This document shows positions 13,201 to 27,410 of a DNA stretch of 64,000 nucleotides, one piece after another. The first letter of the stretch is position 1, and each line of letters opens with the position of its first letter. The notes beneath the pieces were generated by a model that saw nothing but the letters and a program-made list of their open reading frames with translations, was not told where the DNA came from and ran no database searches. The stretch lies in the NCBI GenBank assembly GCA_014773175.1, contig VXCM01005713.1:1-64000 (forward strand). Direction: 5' to 3'. The position numbers and the translations under genes are program-made. This stretch comes from Lucifuga dentata (lineage: Eukaryota; Chordata; Actinopteri; Ophidiiformes; Bythitidae).

Positions 13201-16200
13201 TGCTATCAGTAAAATTCATCTTTAAATTCATCTTTTAGTTTATTGTGCGTTTTGTCTCTTTTTTGTCAAATGAATTAGACTCCAAATAGGAGTATAGGGA
13301 GGTGGAGAGAGTCTGTAACCAGAACTGTACAAAAGCTACAAAAAGAGCAATTCCACCTTAAAGGATGGTGTAAAGGAACCAGATGACCTGATAAACAAAA
13401 GATCCACAAATCTAACAAATAACCAGGAGAGAGAAAATCCTGTCAAGTCCAACGCCATGATAACTTAGCTTTAACAACACAACTAAGACTTCATGGCACG
13501 AATCATCATTCCATCTTGTGTCATTTGAAGCTTTCAGGCTGCGTTGCTGTTCTTTTGTCTGTTCTTTCACACGGCAGGTTGCTTCACGAGTTCTGACCGC
13601 TGTGTTCTGGAACATGTTGACTTGTCAGCTCTTTCCTCTTTTTATCTCTGATGTTTTTAAGTATATTCCCACTTTTGCTGTTTTCCACCTCTTAGTTCAG
13701 CTTCGTGTCTCAGGCAGGAGCTTATAAATAAACTTTACCCCTGCAGAAATGTTCTCAGTACGTTGCCAAGACTGTTATTACATTTCCATCCAAATTTTGT
13801 AAAACTGCAAATTTAAATATGCAGATCAGTGTGTTTCCATCAACTGCTGCAATGAGAAAACTGGTGGTGTGACAAGATAGTGTAATTAAACGAGCCGCAG
13901 TAAATCTTTTCTGAGTCTAGTAATGGTATTTCACTGCTGTTTCACACCAAATATGGCAAATGTGTTTTTTAATTGATCAGTTTGTCGTGTCTGTTCACAT
14001 TTACACTCTGGTGGTTGTTTTCTGCTACACCTTTTACTCTTTATTTCCTGGTGCAGTGTTGGCTATAAAATCCATAATCAGACCATATTTTAAAGTATGT
14101 ATAATTTTAAAGCTACATCACTGATATTTAGCTCCCACTGCAACATTCTTCCTCAGGGAAACCTTCTGGTCTTATGTTACAGCTTCAAATGGAGTGAAGA
14201 TGGTGGTTTGAGAGTTTAAAGAGTGTTTTATATAAGTAGGTGGTGCATGTAAGTCACAGGTTCAGAGAGTGCCTGGTGTGTCCAGCCTCCAGTCAATAAA
14301 GTAGGGCATCAAAAACCCAGAATGATGGCTACATCAGCGTTCTCTTTATTGCAGCCAGGCGAGGCTGGACTGAGATATGACATGCAAAGTTTTACCTGAT
14401 GAAGTGTTAAGTCGTAGTTCATCCGCTGCATCTTTATGCTTCTGCAAATGTTACATCAGATTAATATTGATCAAGTCAGGAGATCAGCAGTGCAAACCCT
14501 TAAAGGACCATACCAGTGATTTTGCATGTTTAAGCCTAATAAATACAACCCGCATACACAGTACGCATGACAACCATTTACAAAAAATAAAACTGTATTT
14601 TAGTTTTTATGTTATTTTGACAAATCCTCTACCATATATACTCAAGTATAAGCTGAGTTTTTATTGCCAAATTTCACACAGTAAATCGGGGTCGGCTTAT
14701 ACACGAGAAATTCAAATTTGATCCCAAAGAAGGAAATTTCCAGGGGTGGAAATACTACCATTACCACTACCCATGGAAAATAGTTTAAATCATACCTTAG
14801 AATGAGATGAGATATTTCCTGACTAAACATCTTATCCAGCACATTTTGCGGCGGTCAGTAAGCTCTGTTGTGAAAAAGCCAAAAGAATGGGCCAATCAGA
14901 GACGACCTTATAAAAGTGCTGTTTCATATACCGATATGGTAACGTTGTCTGATAGTCTGGTTCAAGATCTTTTTCAGCATCAACGTCTTTGTGCTTTGAT
15001 AGCAAGAATCAAACAAACATCAAGAAAAAAAAAAGAAGCAAGGAATACTATGACAATAACCAGAAAAACAGGTAATCTGCTCAACAATTAAATTGATGGA
15101 ACATCAGGGGGTCGGCTGATACACGAGATCAGCTTATACTCGAGTATATACAGTAATCTTTCAAAATCAAATGTTCAGGTGATACACCTACCTTAAAATT
15201 CAACGTTTCATCTGCTGACACGTTTGTCCAAATGTAGAAGGCACGGCCATTTTAATTTCTTGGTAAAAGCCGTCTTCTCCTGGGACTATATTTCCTGGTG
15301 GAGGCGTACGTACATTTTCTTCCACGCAGCTCCGTGTTGAACCGTTAAGTAAAGTAATTTTGACAAAAATTTGACAGATGTTGTGTTTCCTGTGATGGAT
15401 TATTTATGTCAAGCATGTTTCAAGTCTCCACAACTTGGTTTTTAATAGTGTTATCAATAGCAGCAGTCTGTCATGTAGGAAAAACAACTCTAATATTTAC
15501 CGCTCTGCTCCTGTGGTATGTTTTGGGAAATGGTTGTCAGTAATGTAACGTGTAGGTATATTGAGCTCAAACATGCAAAACCACTGGTATGGTCCTTTAA
15601 GGCTGGTTCATGCTAAACATGGACACGACAGTAGATGTGCTGAAAATGGGGAGGAATTGCAGCAAAAACGGCAGAAGCTGCATTACAGAATCACCTGAAT
15701 ATCACTTCAAACTGGAAACAAAGCGGACGACAACTGTGTGACGCAAACGTGCTTTCAGCTGCAATTGGCCAAGCGAAGATGCGTGCAGGAAGCAAAGTAT
15801 GTAGCAGGAAGACAGAAAAACAAGAAAGTTAGCTAGGTTAGCTTCATGAATTTACTCAGAATAGAACAGGATAACTTGAGAGTTAGAATTAGCAGCAGCA
15901 GCTAGTTAAGACAGTTAGCTAGGTTAGCTTCATGAATTTATCAGAATAGAACAGGAAAACTTGAGTTATCATTAGCAGCAGCAGCTAGTTAAGACAGTTA
16001 GCTAGGTTAGCTTCATGAATGTACTCAGAATAGAACAGGAAAACTTGAGTTAGCATTAGCATCAGCAGCTAGTTAAGACAGTTAGGTTAGCTTCATAAAT
16101 TTACTCAGAATAGAACAGGAAAACTTGAGTTAGCATTAGCAGCAGCAACTAGTTAAGTAGCTAATGTTGCAGCTTACCACCACATTTCCTCAAGTTCCAG

Positions 16201-19200
16201 GTTGATTCTTAGAAGCTGAAATGTCACATTTTTAGCTAAACAAAGACGCAACGCATTATGTAGCTGTTGGTTTTGGTAGACTGAAAAGAAAACAGCTTTT
16301 GGATGTGTGGCCAGGAATGTGCCTCTTCTAAACCTCCTGCAGAACAGTCATGTTGATTCCAGCATGACTGTTCTGCTCCAGGTGAAACCATGGAAACCGA
16401 GGATGGGGCCATGGCTACTTGGGAGCTGAAGCAGACAGTGTAGTGTCTGACAATAATAGAAAAACTGAACGTGACTGAATTCAAACAGTGAAATCAAAAG
16501 TAAAGCAGTGTGTGACCAAATGCAACGGAGTAAAAGTATATTTTTTTCTTCATTAATATACTCAAGTATGAGTTACAATTATCCTGCAATAAAACTACAC
16601 TCTTAGAAATTGTCATGTAAAGAACAGGCAGCATAGGCACCCTAACATTATGTTACTGTAAAATTAACGAGGTCTTACTGTCAGTAAAATTTACAGTTTG
16701 CTACTGTTTTATACAAATACAGCAAATAGCTGTAATTATTTATTTTTCACAGCATAATACTGGCAGTAGCAATTGTGTCCCCCTCTCAACTATAGACTTA
16801 AATACTGGATACAATTTTTAATTTTTATTTATTTATTTTCTTAATAAATGTATACATCATCTCTTTCAGATTACCAAAGAAAATTAAAAAATAGAGGTTC
16901 CAAATATGGCTTTCAAGTTTTATTGAAAACAAAACAAATGGAAAAGACTTCAAAACATAACAACAGTTTTCAAGCAAACAAATGACAAGCTATTTCAATA
17001 GAACATAACTTCCCTTTTAGAAATAGTAAAAAAAAAAAAAAAAAAAANAAAAAAAAAAAAAAAAAAATCACTGCAATAAAACTACAAGAAAACATAAAAT
17101 CAATAAAATCTAGTGTTGCAAACACAGCAACAAAGCCTGACAGGAAGGCTGCTGGACGCTTCAGGCTGATCATCCAGCGCCGAATAAGCCTTCTGTTTCA
17201 CCTGAAACTGAAAAAAGGAAAACTCCTTTCTGCTTTGACATCAAGATGTGTTCATGTGCAACAACTGCAATGCAAATGACACAAAGAAAGACAAACTGGA
17301 TCATTTACTCTTTTNCCCCCCCCCCCACACACACCACCCCAAAGACAATCCAATACAATCTAAAACACAAGTAATAAGAAAGCAGCTCAAAAAACATCTT
17401 ATATTTCAGGAACTAAGTCAAAGTTATAATAACATGAACATCATTAGGATGCACATTTATTGAAATGTGAGCCACTGTATTTTGCCTAAACTTAAAGGCA
17501 TAGAAAAAACAGGAACTCAATGACTAATTCAAAGATGAGGAGATGAAAAATACGTGTCATCAGCCATGTGGAGTTTGGTGTTTGTTCCCACAAATGCAAA
17601 GCAAAATACTGTTATACATTGTTAACACTGACATAACTCAACAGTAAAGTGTTGCATTCAAGAGTAACAGGAAATAATGTTTAAACTTGACAGTAAAACA
17701 CTGTACTTAAGGATAACGGTACAATACTGTTGGAATTTGGCAGTACAGCAATTTCTAAGAGTGTACTCAGTAAAGTACAATTTTGTGAAAAAAGTTACTT
17801 AAGTAAATGTAACTGAATGTAACTCGTTACTACACACCTCTGCGTAGCTGCGTGGAATCGTGAGATGATTGTGATCGTGCTACTGGTATTTTGCCTCTTT
17901 CAGAAAACGGGCCGTGCAGCCAGCGGTGTGAGGTGGTGGGAGGTCGGCCACGCTGCTCCTGCTTCCCAGGATTCTCACTGATGTCAGATGGACACACCTG
18001 TAAAGGTAAGAGCCACCTCTCCTGTGCTTCATCCCAGCCTGCATGACGTGTTGGAGAGTTACCTTATTTATACCTTTTCAGCATGTTCGCAAAGGAAGCT
18101 GAGGCAAAAAGCCACCATGACCATGTTTTTGTAATCTCAATGAGATTAAATTTATGAACAGGAATAACAGCAGAAATTTTCATTTTGGGAGAGGGGTTAT
18201 TAATAGGAATTCTGCGTCTTTTGTGTGCTTTTGTGATCTTTGCTCGATTATAAACGGGGATAACGGGACACAGTTTCACTTCCAGTTTTCTCCATGGAGC
18301 ACAAACACAGTCAGCACATTTACATGCTCACTATACTTTCATTATTTATCTGGACTGCAATTCAGCAATACAGGCAGTCCCTGGGTTACGAACGCCCGAC
18401 TTACGAATGACCCGTACTTACGAACCAACCACCATAAAGCCTATTAAATTAAAAATTCGAGTTAATTTGAGTTACATACAATATTCATAATAATGAATGG
18501 CGCACTACTTTACGATGCACGTCAAAACAAAAGAAGAATGCCTTTTCCGACATGCAAGACATCAAGGAGCAAGAGTGTTAACCTAGCCCCCCCGCCCACA
18601 CACACACACACACACACATTCTCTTTCTCTCACTATGTTTACAATGTTTTAGTGTATCTGGAAGTGTTTCTTTAATGTTTCTTATGCATAGAAAGGTAAA
18701 ATATATACGCTAGATACGCACCTTACATAACTGTTCCAACTTACAAACAAATCCGACTTACGAACATACATGGGCACAGAACTCATTCATAATCCGGGGA
18801 CTGCCTGTAATACAAGTAAGATGCAGCGCCCATTCAAAACGTGGCTGTTCAGAACAGGCTAGACTTTATGGTGTGTGCCACAGCCTGCCATAATTTAGTT
18901 CTACACGTCCTCGTGAGCTAGCTTTGTTTGCTGTAACGGGTCGGGTTGAGACGGTGACACTGGACCAGAGTGTATCCTGCCACGTGGACTACTTTTTACC
19001 AGCACAGCTCAATTTCAGAACCGCTCATCCAAACAACTTCATACATGACGCTGCACGTCCTTGGGTCCTGAGCAACAAACCTGCTGAATTTAAACTTCAT
19101 ACGTGCCAAGTTCTAGAGATGTTGGTGCCACAGACAGGGATTTCTGGCTTTATATGTAGATAACTGGACAGAATTAATAGAATTCCACATTTAGACATAG

Positions 19201-21253
19201 AAATGATGCATTACGTAATAGGAAAATGCAGAGGGTCTGCCAGGCTTCCTGATTAAAGTGTTTACATGCCTGAATAAATTGATTTAAAGTCACATGATAT
19301 CTAAGTCTGTTACTCAGAGGAAGCTTTTGATTATGGTGTTTACATGAAAAAAAAATCTTTTTTATTTCCATAATCCAGCCATAGTTTTAATGTACATGTA
19401 AACATACTGAGTGACTGAAAGATAATAGAGTTGAAGAGAGAAATTAATACCTCAGCACGCCTGGCCACTCGCTGTGTCAAGCACACATGTAGGAGTGGAG
19501 AGTTACAATATTTCATCGGACACAGACACCCCTCCCCCCCCCCANCCCCCCCCCCAACTGATCAGTAGAAAGGGGGTTCCCACTCTCCAACAGACGTGAG
19601 AGGAACTATGGCCTTTGTTTTGTGTTTCTCTTCTCTTAGCAGTAATTGCAGATTCATAAAGCTTTTGTGTATCCTGTCAGCTTAAGGGATAAACAGAAAA
19701 AAAGACAGAAAAAAGAAACACGGCTTCAGGGTTGGGTTGTTTGTTACCTTGTGCGATGTCCTGGGTTCACACAAGTTAACGACCGAACAACGCAACACTG
19801 GCACCACCACAAATGTAATGTGCACAAATGTACCAACAAACACCCGTACATGCAGCCATGACAGCAAAACAAACTGCTGTGCAGCATTTTTTTTTTCTGC
19901 AGCAGGTTGTCCGTTGCACACGTGTTCGTGGGTCAGCTGCTCATGAAGCAGCAGAATGCAGATCCTGTGGCAGCAACAATGAGCCGTCTGAGCCGCTAAT
20001 TCCTCAGTGCTGCAGTCTATTTCCTGGAGCAAAATCAGCCACAGCCACTTATTCTATATGACGATGTAATAGGGCCATATAAGACAAAAACAAACAAAAT
20101 GAAGGGGACATTATTTCGAGGTTTTAAACTCTCAAATTTGCCAGTTTTAAAACTCGAAAACTTGCCAGTTTTTCTATGATTTTGCACTAAAAGCACAAAT
20201 ATTTCTTTATTGTTAAATCCAATGGAAAAGTATAATTTAATAAGGTTATGTCATGCAAAACAAAAACTCCCAAATTTATGATTTTTTCAGCTGTCAAATT
20301 TGTGAGTTTAAATCAAAACAAAATAATGAAAAATATTATTTTTAATGATGAATAATATATATATTTTAAATTTTTTAAAATAATAACTAAATTATTTTAA
20401 TAATGAAAGAGGGAAAATAATGAGAAAGGGAATTGAACTGCCTCACATTGTGACTGTGCCTGCAGTACATGACCTTATTAAATTATACTTTTCCATCAGA
20501 TTTAACAATAAAGAAATACTTGTTCTTTTAGCCCGTAATCACCTAATTATCATAAGCATATAGACTTTTAAAACTGGCAAATTTGAGAGTTTAAAAACTC
20601 GAAATGATGCCCCCCTCGTTTTTTTAATTTTTTTATTTTGTCTTATATGGCCCCAATACACCGTTGTAATTCTGTGAAAGCAATAACAGTTCAATAAAAA
20701 ACAAAAAAAATAGCCACTGCATCTATGTACAGGCAGTTCCCGGGTTATGAACGAGTTCCGTTCCTACAGCTGTCTTTAAGTCGGATTTGTACGTAAGTCG
20801 GAACAGTTAAGTAAGGTGCGTATCTAGCGTATATATTACCTTTCTACGCATAAGAAACATTAAAGAAACACTCACTTTCAGATATACTAAAACATCTTAA
20901 ACATAATAATACCACCAAACTGCTGATGACACACAATGTTTTGATGTGTATTGCGAAGTAGTACACCTTTGTTGTTACGAAAAATTGTATGTCACTCGAA
21001 TTTTTAATTTAATAGGCTTTATGGTGGTCGGTTCGTAAGCACAGATTGTTCATAAGTCGGACGTTCGTAAGTTAGGGACTGCCTGTACTTCATAAAATGA
21101 ATTTCAGTGGAACAAACCATCTACATTAAACTCTTTATACAAAACAGTGTAGCTGAGAACAGTGCTCTCTGCTAAAGCATTACCACATGTTCACGTGTGG
21201 GTGGCCGACATCAGCTTCAGACTGGAATGAAAGAAAGGAAATAGCACGACAAG

Positions 21254-21285
<32 letters not shown>

Positions 21286-24200
21286 ATGCGTGTCGGGGGA
21301 GGAGTAGGAGTATTTGACAGAGATGTGGACTGTAAGTAAACTCTGAGTACCTGAATAGTTTTGTGTTGCAGCTAAAGAGCTTTAACACATAAGATGTTTT
21401 TGGGGAGATGTGAGGAAATTTCTCAAAAAAACGCTGATTTGATTAACCTGATGTCATGGTTACACAATATTTTAAATCGCATATTTACAGGGTAAATAAA
21501 GAACAGCTGGTATTATCTGTGCCATCTGTACTGTATGGTGTGTTGTCAACAGTGCATTAATGTTGATTGGAAAATAGATCTGTTTCCATGGAGATGTGTG
21601 TGTGTGTGTGTGTGTGTGTGTGAACAATGAAGGCTCCTTAAAGTCTATCCATAACCTGCCAGTCAGCTGCTTACATGCACATATACTCTGATTTTTGTTT
21701 TTATCTGTATTCTGATTAAGGCAGTAGGATGTATATATGGATGCATTCAGCAAATATAGCTGAGTTGTTGCTTATTAATAGAGTCTGAGGAGAGTCCATC
21801 AGGTCAGGAAATGCATGCAGAGGTGTCTTACTGCAGTTATCTACCTATAAAGGCAGAAATGTCTGTCTGTGGCACCAACGTCTCTAGAACCCAGCACTGA
21901 TATTCAGCAGGTTTGTTGCTCAGGGCCCAAAGACGTGCAGCGTCACGTGTGAAGTTGTTTGGATGTGCGGTTCTCAAATTGAGCTGTGCTGGTAAAAAGT
22001 AGTCCGCACGGCAGGATACGCTCCGGGCGCAGCAGTGCCACGGCCTCATTCCGACCCCGTACAGCAAACAAAGCTAGCTCACGAAGACGTGCAGGACTAA
22101 ATGATGGCAGGCTGTGGTGCAAACCATAAAGTCTGGCACGTTCCAAACAGACACGTTTTGAACAGGCTGCGCTAGTAAATTTATTGCCGTTATGCCATTA
22201 TCATTTATGCCGATTTCAATGACGTTTGAAAAAAATCAATTATTGCCTGAATTGCCTTAAACATTAGAATTTGCCTGAAGTTTTTACGTTCATGTAAAGG
22301 TACTGAGTGATTGTATGCTCATCACAAAGCTGTTAAAATGGATGACGTTTCCAGTGCAAACACACACACACACACGCAGACAGACTGAAAAGACACCGTC
22401 AAGCTGAATGCTACAGTTTGGCTCCTCTCACATACGTGTCGCAGAGTCGGAAGGCAACTTTTTAAACAAAAAAGTTCCATTTAGGTGTTTTTAGCTTCCT
22501 TGTCGTTTTTTTTTTTGCAAATCAAGCCTTTTAAGCTCGTCACCGTCATGACGTGTCCGGGCTCAGCGGCCAATCAGAGCCGTAACACGCTGCAGGCTGC
22601 CGACACGGTTGCAGGTTAGAATCACACCATGTTATGGTTATATGTGGGCTCACATGCTCTACATGTGGACCAGACCAGCATAGACAGATTACTGCATGGG
22701 CAAAGTGGACACGTGTCCAGGGCCTGCAGCCAATAGGAGCCCTTGGCCTTAAGATTTATTATTATCTTTTTTTTTTTTTAATGTGTAAAGTATTTTTGTT
22801 TTTAAGATATTGGAGTAAATGTGATTTTGAAAATGTCTGAATGTTATAAATTAGCCGATGAAGCTAAATCACGTAATAGCAAGGCAAATTTTATTTATAT
22901 AGCACCTTATGATACCCAAAGGTCTTTCAAAGTGTTTTACAGAATAGAGCAAGTTTATACATAAACAGATAAGTTCAGATAGAGTAGAATTTAAAAAAAA
23001 AACATAAAACCAATTAGGTAAAAGCAACAGCATTAATGGCGTAATGATGTAAGCTAAAGGTAAAATGTCAGTTTCACTGTCAACATGGAGAAACCTGCGC
23101 TTAGCAGGTCGGCAAAGCGTAAACTAAAAACAGAAAACAAAAAAAACTAAACTAAACTTAAAAAAAAACTAAAAAACTAAAACGAAAACTAAACTAAAAA
23201 GAAAATTTTAAAAAATTAAACTAAACTAAAAAACAGTAAAAAAAAAAAAAAAANAAAAAAAAAAAAAAAGAAAGAAAAAGAAAAAAGAAAGAAAAAAAGA
23301 GAAAAAAAATGAAAAAGAAGCTAAAGATGCTACTTTGCTGCAACAAATCAATTGTTTCAACATGACTCAGCAATAAACAGGTGAAGGTGATGGTGTTGCT
23401 GTTAGCTCTGTGTGCATGGGGAGGGCACACGCATTCCACGTGTATTATTTGCATGTAGGTAGGGCCCGTGGTGAGTGTGTGTGTCAGGGCCGTGGTCATG
23501 ATGCCTCTGCAGCTCGACTGGCTCCCTCGATGAGAAAGTGGTGTGAAGCTGCGAGTCGACACTTTTCCAGCCATTCACAGCTTGTTGCTGCACAGGGAGT
23601 GCCTTCATCACGCCTTCATCACGCCGCTGTGCACACACAGCTAACAACATCCCACATTTCAGTCCAGCCCTATTAGCATACCCTGCTAATCAGCCATGCG
23701 TTGTGATGCATGATAAGGAAATGCAGCAGTGTGATGAAGAGCAGCCACAACAGAACACAATCCACCATCTCAGCGTGACGCCGCCGTTAAGCAGCTGTTT
23801 AACCGCTTTAACGCCGTTTGACTGATTAAGATTATTTATTTCACGTTACAGATGAGGAAAAGTACCATTCCGCGTGTCGAGATGTTTAAAATTTGACTCA
23901 GGATTTAGTTGATGCGTAGCGAACCAAACGCAGCCTCCTGACTCGACACAAAGCTCATTATTTAGTTTGCAGCCATCTGCTGCTGACTCACTGAGCGCTG
24001 ACGGTCAGGGAGCAGCCGGCCAATCAGGGTGAAGTTCATCCAGGCCCGTCCATCACACAGCCTGGGAGCCGTTCACCTCCAGACTCATAATCACACACCC
24101 TCTGTCCATCTCCCTGTCCCCCGTCACGTGTCCCTCACACACACACACACGCTGTTTTCTGTCCCTGCAGATGTGAATGAGTGCCTGACTAACACACACG

Positions 24201-26255
24201 GCTGTGGGCCTGGTGAGCGCTGCGTGAACACGGTGGGGTCGTTTGTGTGTGAGCTGCAGGTCGCGTGTCCTGCAGGCCACCAGCTGAGGAGCGGAGTGTG
24301 TGAGGGTGAGTCCATTTCTGCACGATGTGGGTCGTTATGCTAATGCGCTACACACTCACACGGTGAAAATGCTGATTATCTCCTCCAACCTTCAGCACAT
24401 CTACTGCAGATCCTCCAAGAGACGATCAATCAGCAAACTGGAATGCAAACTTTCCCCAACATTCAGTTAGAATCCACAATAAGCATTCATTTTGTGTTGG
24501 TGTTTGTGTGTGTGTAGGCATACACTTGTTCTCTGTCTTTTTTTTTATGCACGCATGCACATACACACACACATACACAAGGACCATACTGGCCATTTTG
24601 CATGTTTGAGCCTAATATATTCAATTTTCATACATGTAACATTACTGACAATCATTTCCCAAACATACTACTGGAATGGTGAATTAAAAATGTTTTTCCT
24701 ACCTTCCAGACCTCCATTGGTTTCAGTTCATTCTGCTATTAAAATCAACTTGTTGATACTGTAAACGTTCTTGGGATAGGTAATCCATCATCACCAACAA
24801 GACGTGTATTCAGGTTTTTTTAGAAGTTATGTAATTTTAGTGTTTAAGCTCAATAAAAAGCGTGGAGTGAATGTATGCCTCCACCGGGGAATATAGTCCC
24901 AAAAGAAGACCTGCGTTTATGGAAAAATTTAAAGGACCGTGACTTCATAAGGCTGTGTAACTATTAGCAGGAGAAACATGGATTTTTAAGGTGGGTGTAT
25001 CACTTGAATATTTGATTTTGAAAGATTAAGAGATTTAGCAAAATATCAGGAAAGCTGAAATACAGTTTTATCCTTTGAGAAATGATTGTCAGTAACGTAA
25101 CATGCATGAAAAATGAGGCTGAAACATGCAAACTGGGTGGTATGGTCCTTTAAGATTAGGAGCAATGTTAGACTGTGAAAGTTCATTTACATTTCTGTTG
25201 CCTTGATAATGATGTTTGCCTGCAGCAGATGCTGTGTGACAGGACAGCAGCAGAGAGGAAGCGCTTTGTTGGTGCTGCAGTATGAAGCCCTGTGGCTGCT
25301 GTCATCAGTTTTTGGCAGCAGGGAGGGAGAATCAGTGAGGCCAGATAATGAAGGCAATATTTAGTTGACCATCCAGCAGAGGAGAAGCTAATTATCAGCA
25401 TTAAAGAAAGCAGAGATCTTTGTTCTGACGGTGGAAACGCATCCCTCAGATGACGAGAGGCTGAGAAAAGACCAAATTAAGACCGTTTCCACTCTGTACT
25501 GCCGGACAAATCTCACAGGACCCAATAAAGCACGAACTCCTGAGAAATGAGCTTTCGGCACAGAAAAGGAAGTAGAAATCTCCCACGGAATCTCCATCCA
25601 TCTCAGGAGATTCAATACCTGTCATTTAGGAAGTTCTGCTCGGCTTCTGTTAATTACTTGCAGGAGTTGAAATCAGCTGTTTTTATGAGCGGATGTCTCT
25701 GCTGCACGGTGGCACAGTGCCCCCTGCTGGCAGCTGTCACAAACTGCACCTCACGGCCTTTAAACCTGACAGCTCATGTTAATTTCACGCGTCTTTTCTT
25801 GCAGACGTTGATGAGTGTATGCAGCACGGCTGTGGGCCGGGGTTTGTATGTGAGAACACAGTGGGCTCCTTCCTGTGTCATCCCAAACACAAGTGTCTGA
25901 GTGGGTTCACACAAGACGCCCACGGCAACTGTGTCGGTAAGAGAACACGGGTCCTTCTGGCCCCCGCTGTGGACCTCACGGCAGCAGGACGGTCATACAA
26001 CAAGATGAAATCATACAACACAGTTAGCGTGTGTAGCTTAGCTTTATCTCATGCTGCTGTTTGGCAGAAAGCTGAAGGTGGAAGACGTCTCCTCCTGGTA
26101 AACGTTCACTAGTGTTTGTTTCTGGCCAATCAGACGACAGCTCCCTGCTGTTCATATATCCATATTCAAACCTCCAGTCTGTCTCTGCTTTTTATTTCAA
26201 AGACTTTAACTGTCAAAGTGGTGATTATCTGCTGTCTGTCAACACTCATTTACCT

Positions 26256-26296
<41 letters not shown>

Positions 26297-26451
26297 CTTT
26301 CTCTATCTCCATCTCTCTATCGGTCTCTGTCCCCCTCTCCCTGTCTATATCTCTATCTATCCATCTATCTCTATCTCTCTATCTGTCTCTGTCCCCCTCT
26401 CTGTCGCTCTCTCTCTTTCTCTCTCTCTCTTGTCTCTCCCTCTCTGTCTTG

Positions 26452-26507
<56 letters not shown>

Positions 26508-26638
26508 GTCCCTCTCTCCCTCTCTCTCTGTTTCTCTCCATCCCTCTGTCTCTCTCTCACTGTCTCTGTTTCTCTCCATCCCTCTCCTTGTCTCTTGCTC
26601 TCTTTCTCTCTCTCTCCCTCCTTCTGTTCCCCCTCCTG

Positions 26639-26684
<46 letters not shown>

Positions 26685-27359
26685 NCCCCCCCTCCCCCAG
26701 ACATAAACGAGTGCAGCACCCAGAGTGACACCTGTAGTTCAGGGTATAACTGCATCAACACGGTGGGCTCATACTCATGCCAGCGTAAGAGCATCGCGTG
26801 TAACCATGGTTACCACGCCAGCCCCGACGGAGTCACGTGCGTGGGTGAGATTTACCCACTCAGACCTTCCACACTCCCACTGCAGCTCAGCCCTGCTAAC
26901 GTCCACTCAGCAGTATAATCACAGACAGAACAGAAGAATTTACTATGTAGTAACGCAGATTTAAAGGGCCATACCGGCGATTTAGCATGATGAAGCCCAA
27001 TATATATACAACCAGCATACATGTTACTAAAACATGCTACTGCAGCAGTAAATTTTAGATTGTTTTTCCTGCCTTCCACATGAACTTTGGTTTCAGTTCA
27101 TTCCAGTACAACATAAAAATCAACTTTTACAGACTTGAAATGCACTTCAGATACATAATCCATCACAGCAAACATAATAATTACATGTTTTTTAAGTAAT
27201 TTTATTAAACTAGTCTAACACAGAGCTGCACAGAAGACGATGTATTTCTCCGCCAGGAAATATAGTCCCAGGAGAAGACGGCTTTTACAGAGAAATTAGT
27301 ACGACTGTTTCTTCTGCTTTCTGACGTGTGTTAGCAGGTGAAACACTGAATTTTAAGGG

Positions 27360-27410
<51 letters not shown>

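Larger units (their letters stand above)
18006..24170. other. long intron; no extra fbln2 exon seen
   Basis: Checked for DxNEC/DxDEC-type EGF exons and found none. Contains the MITEs and repeats listed separately. 19163-20061, 21088-21839 and 22174-24170 hold only simple repeats, A-rich tracts (23100-23310, N 23254; C run with N 19545) and unassigned sequence. Confidence 0.6.

Noticed and set aside
14807..15091. 94-codon frame that might be a small gene
   Set aside because: Lies wholly inside a non-autonomous MITE nested in another MITE, and no known domain is visible.
19682..20032. 116-codon minus-strand frame
   Set aside because: Contains homopolymer-driven Phe/Leu runs and no recognisable domain; not supported.
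26112..26918. 268-codon open frame on + and 145-codon frame on - across the CT tract
   Set aside because: Low-complexity (CT)n translated as Leu/Ser or Arg/Glu repeats; only the last part overlaps the genuine exon 26701-26844.
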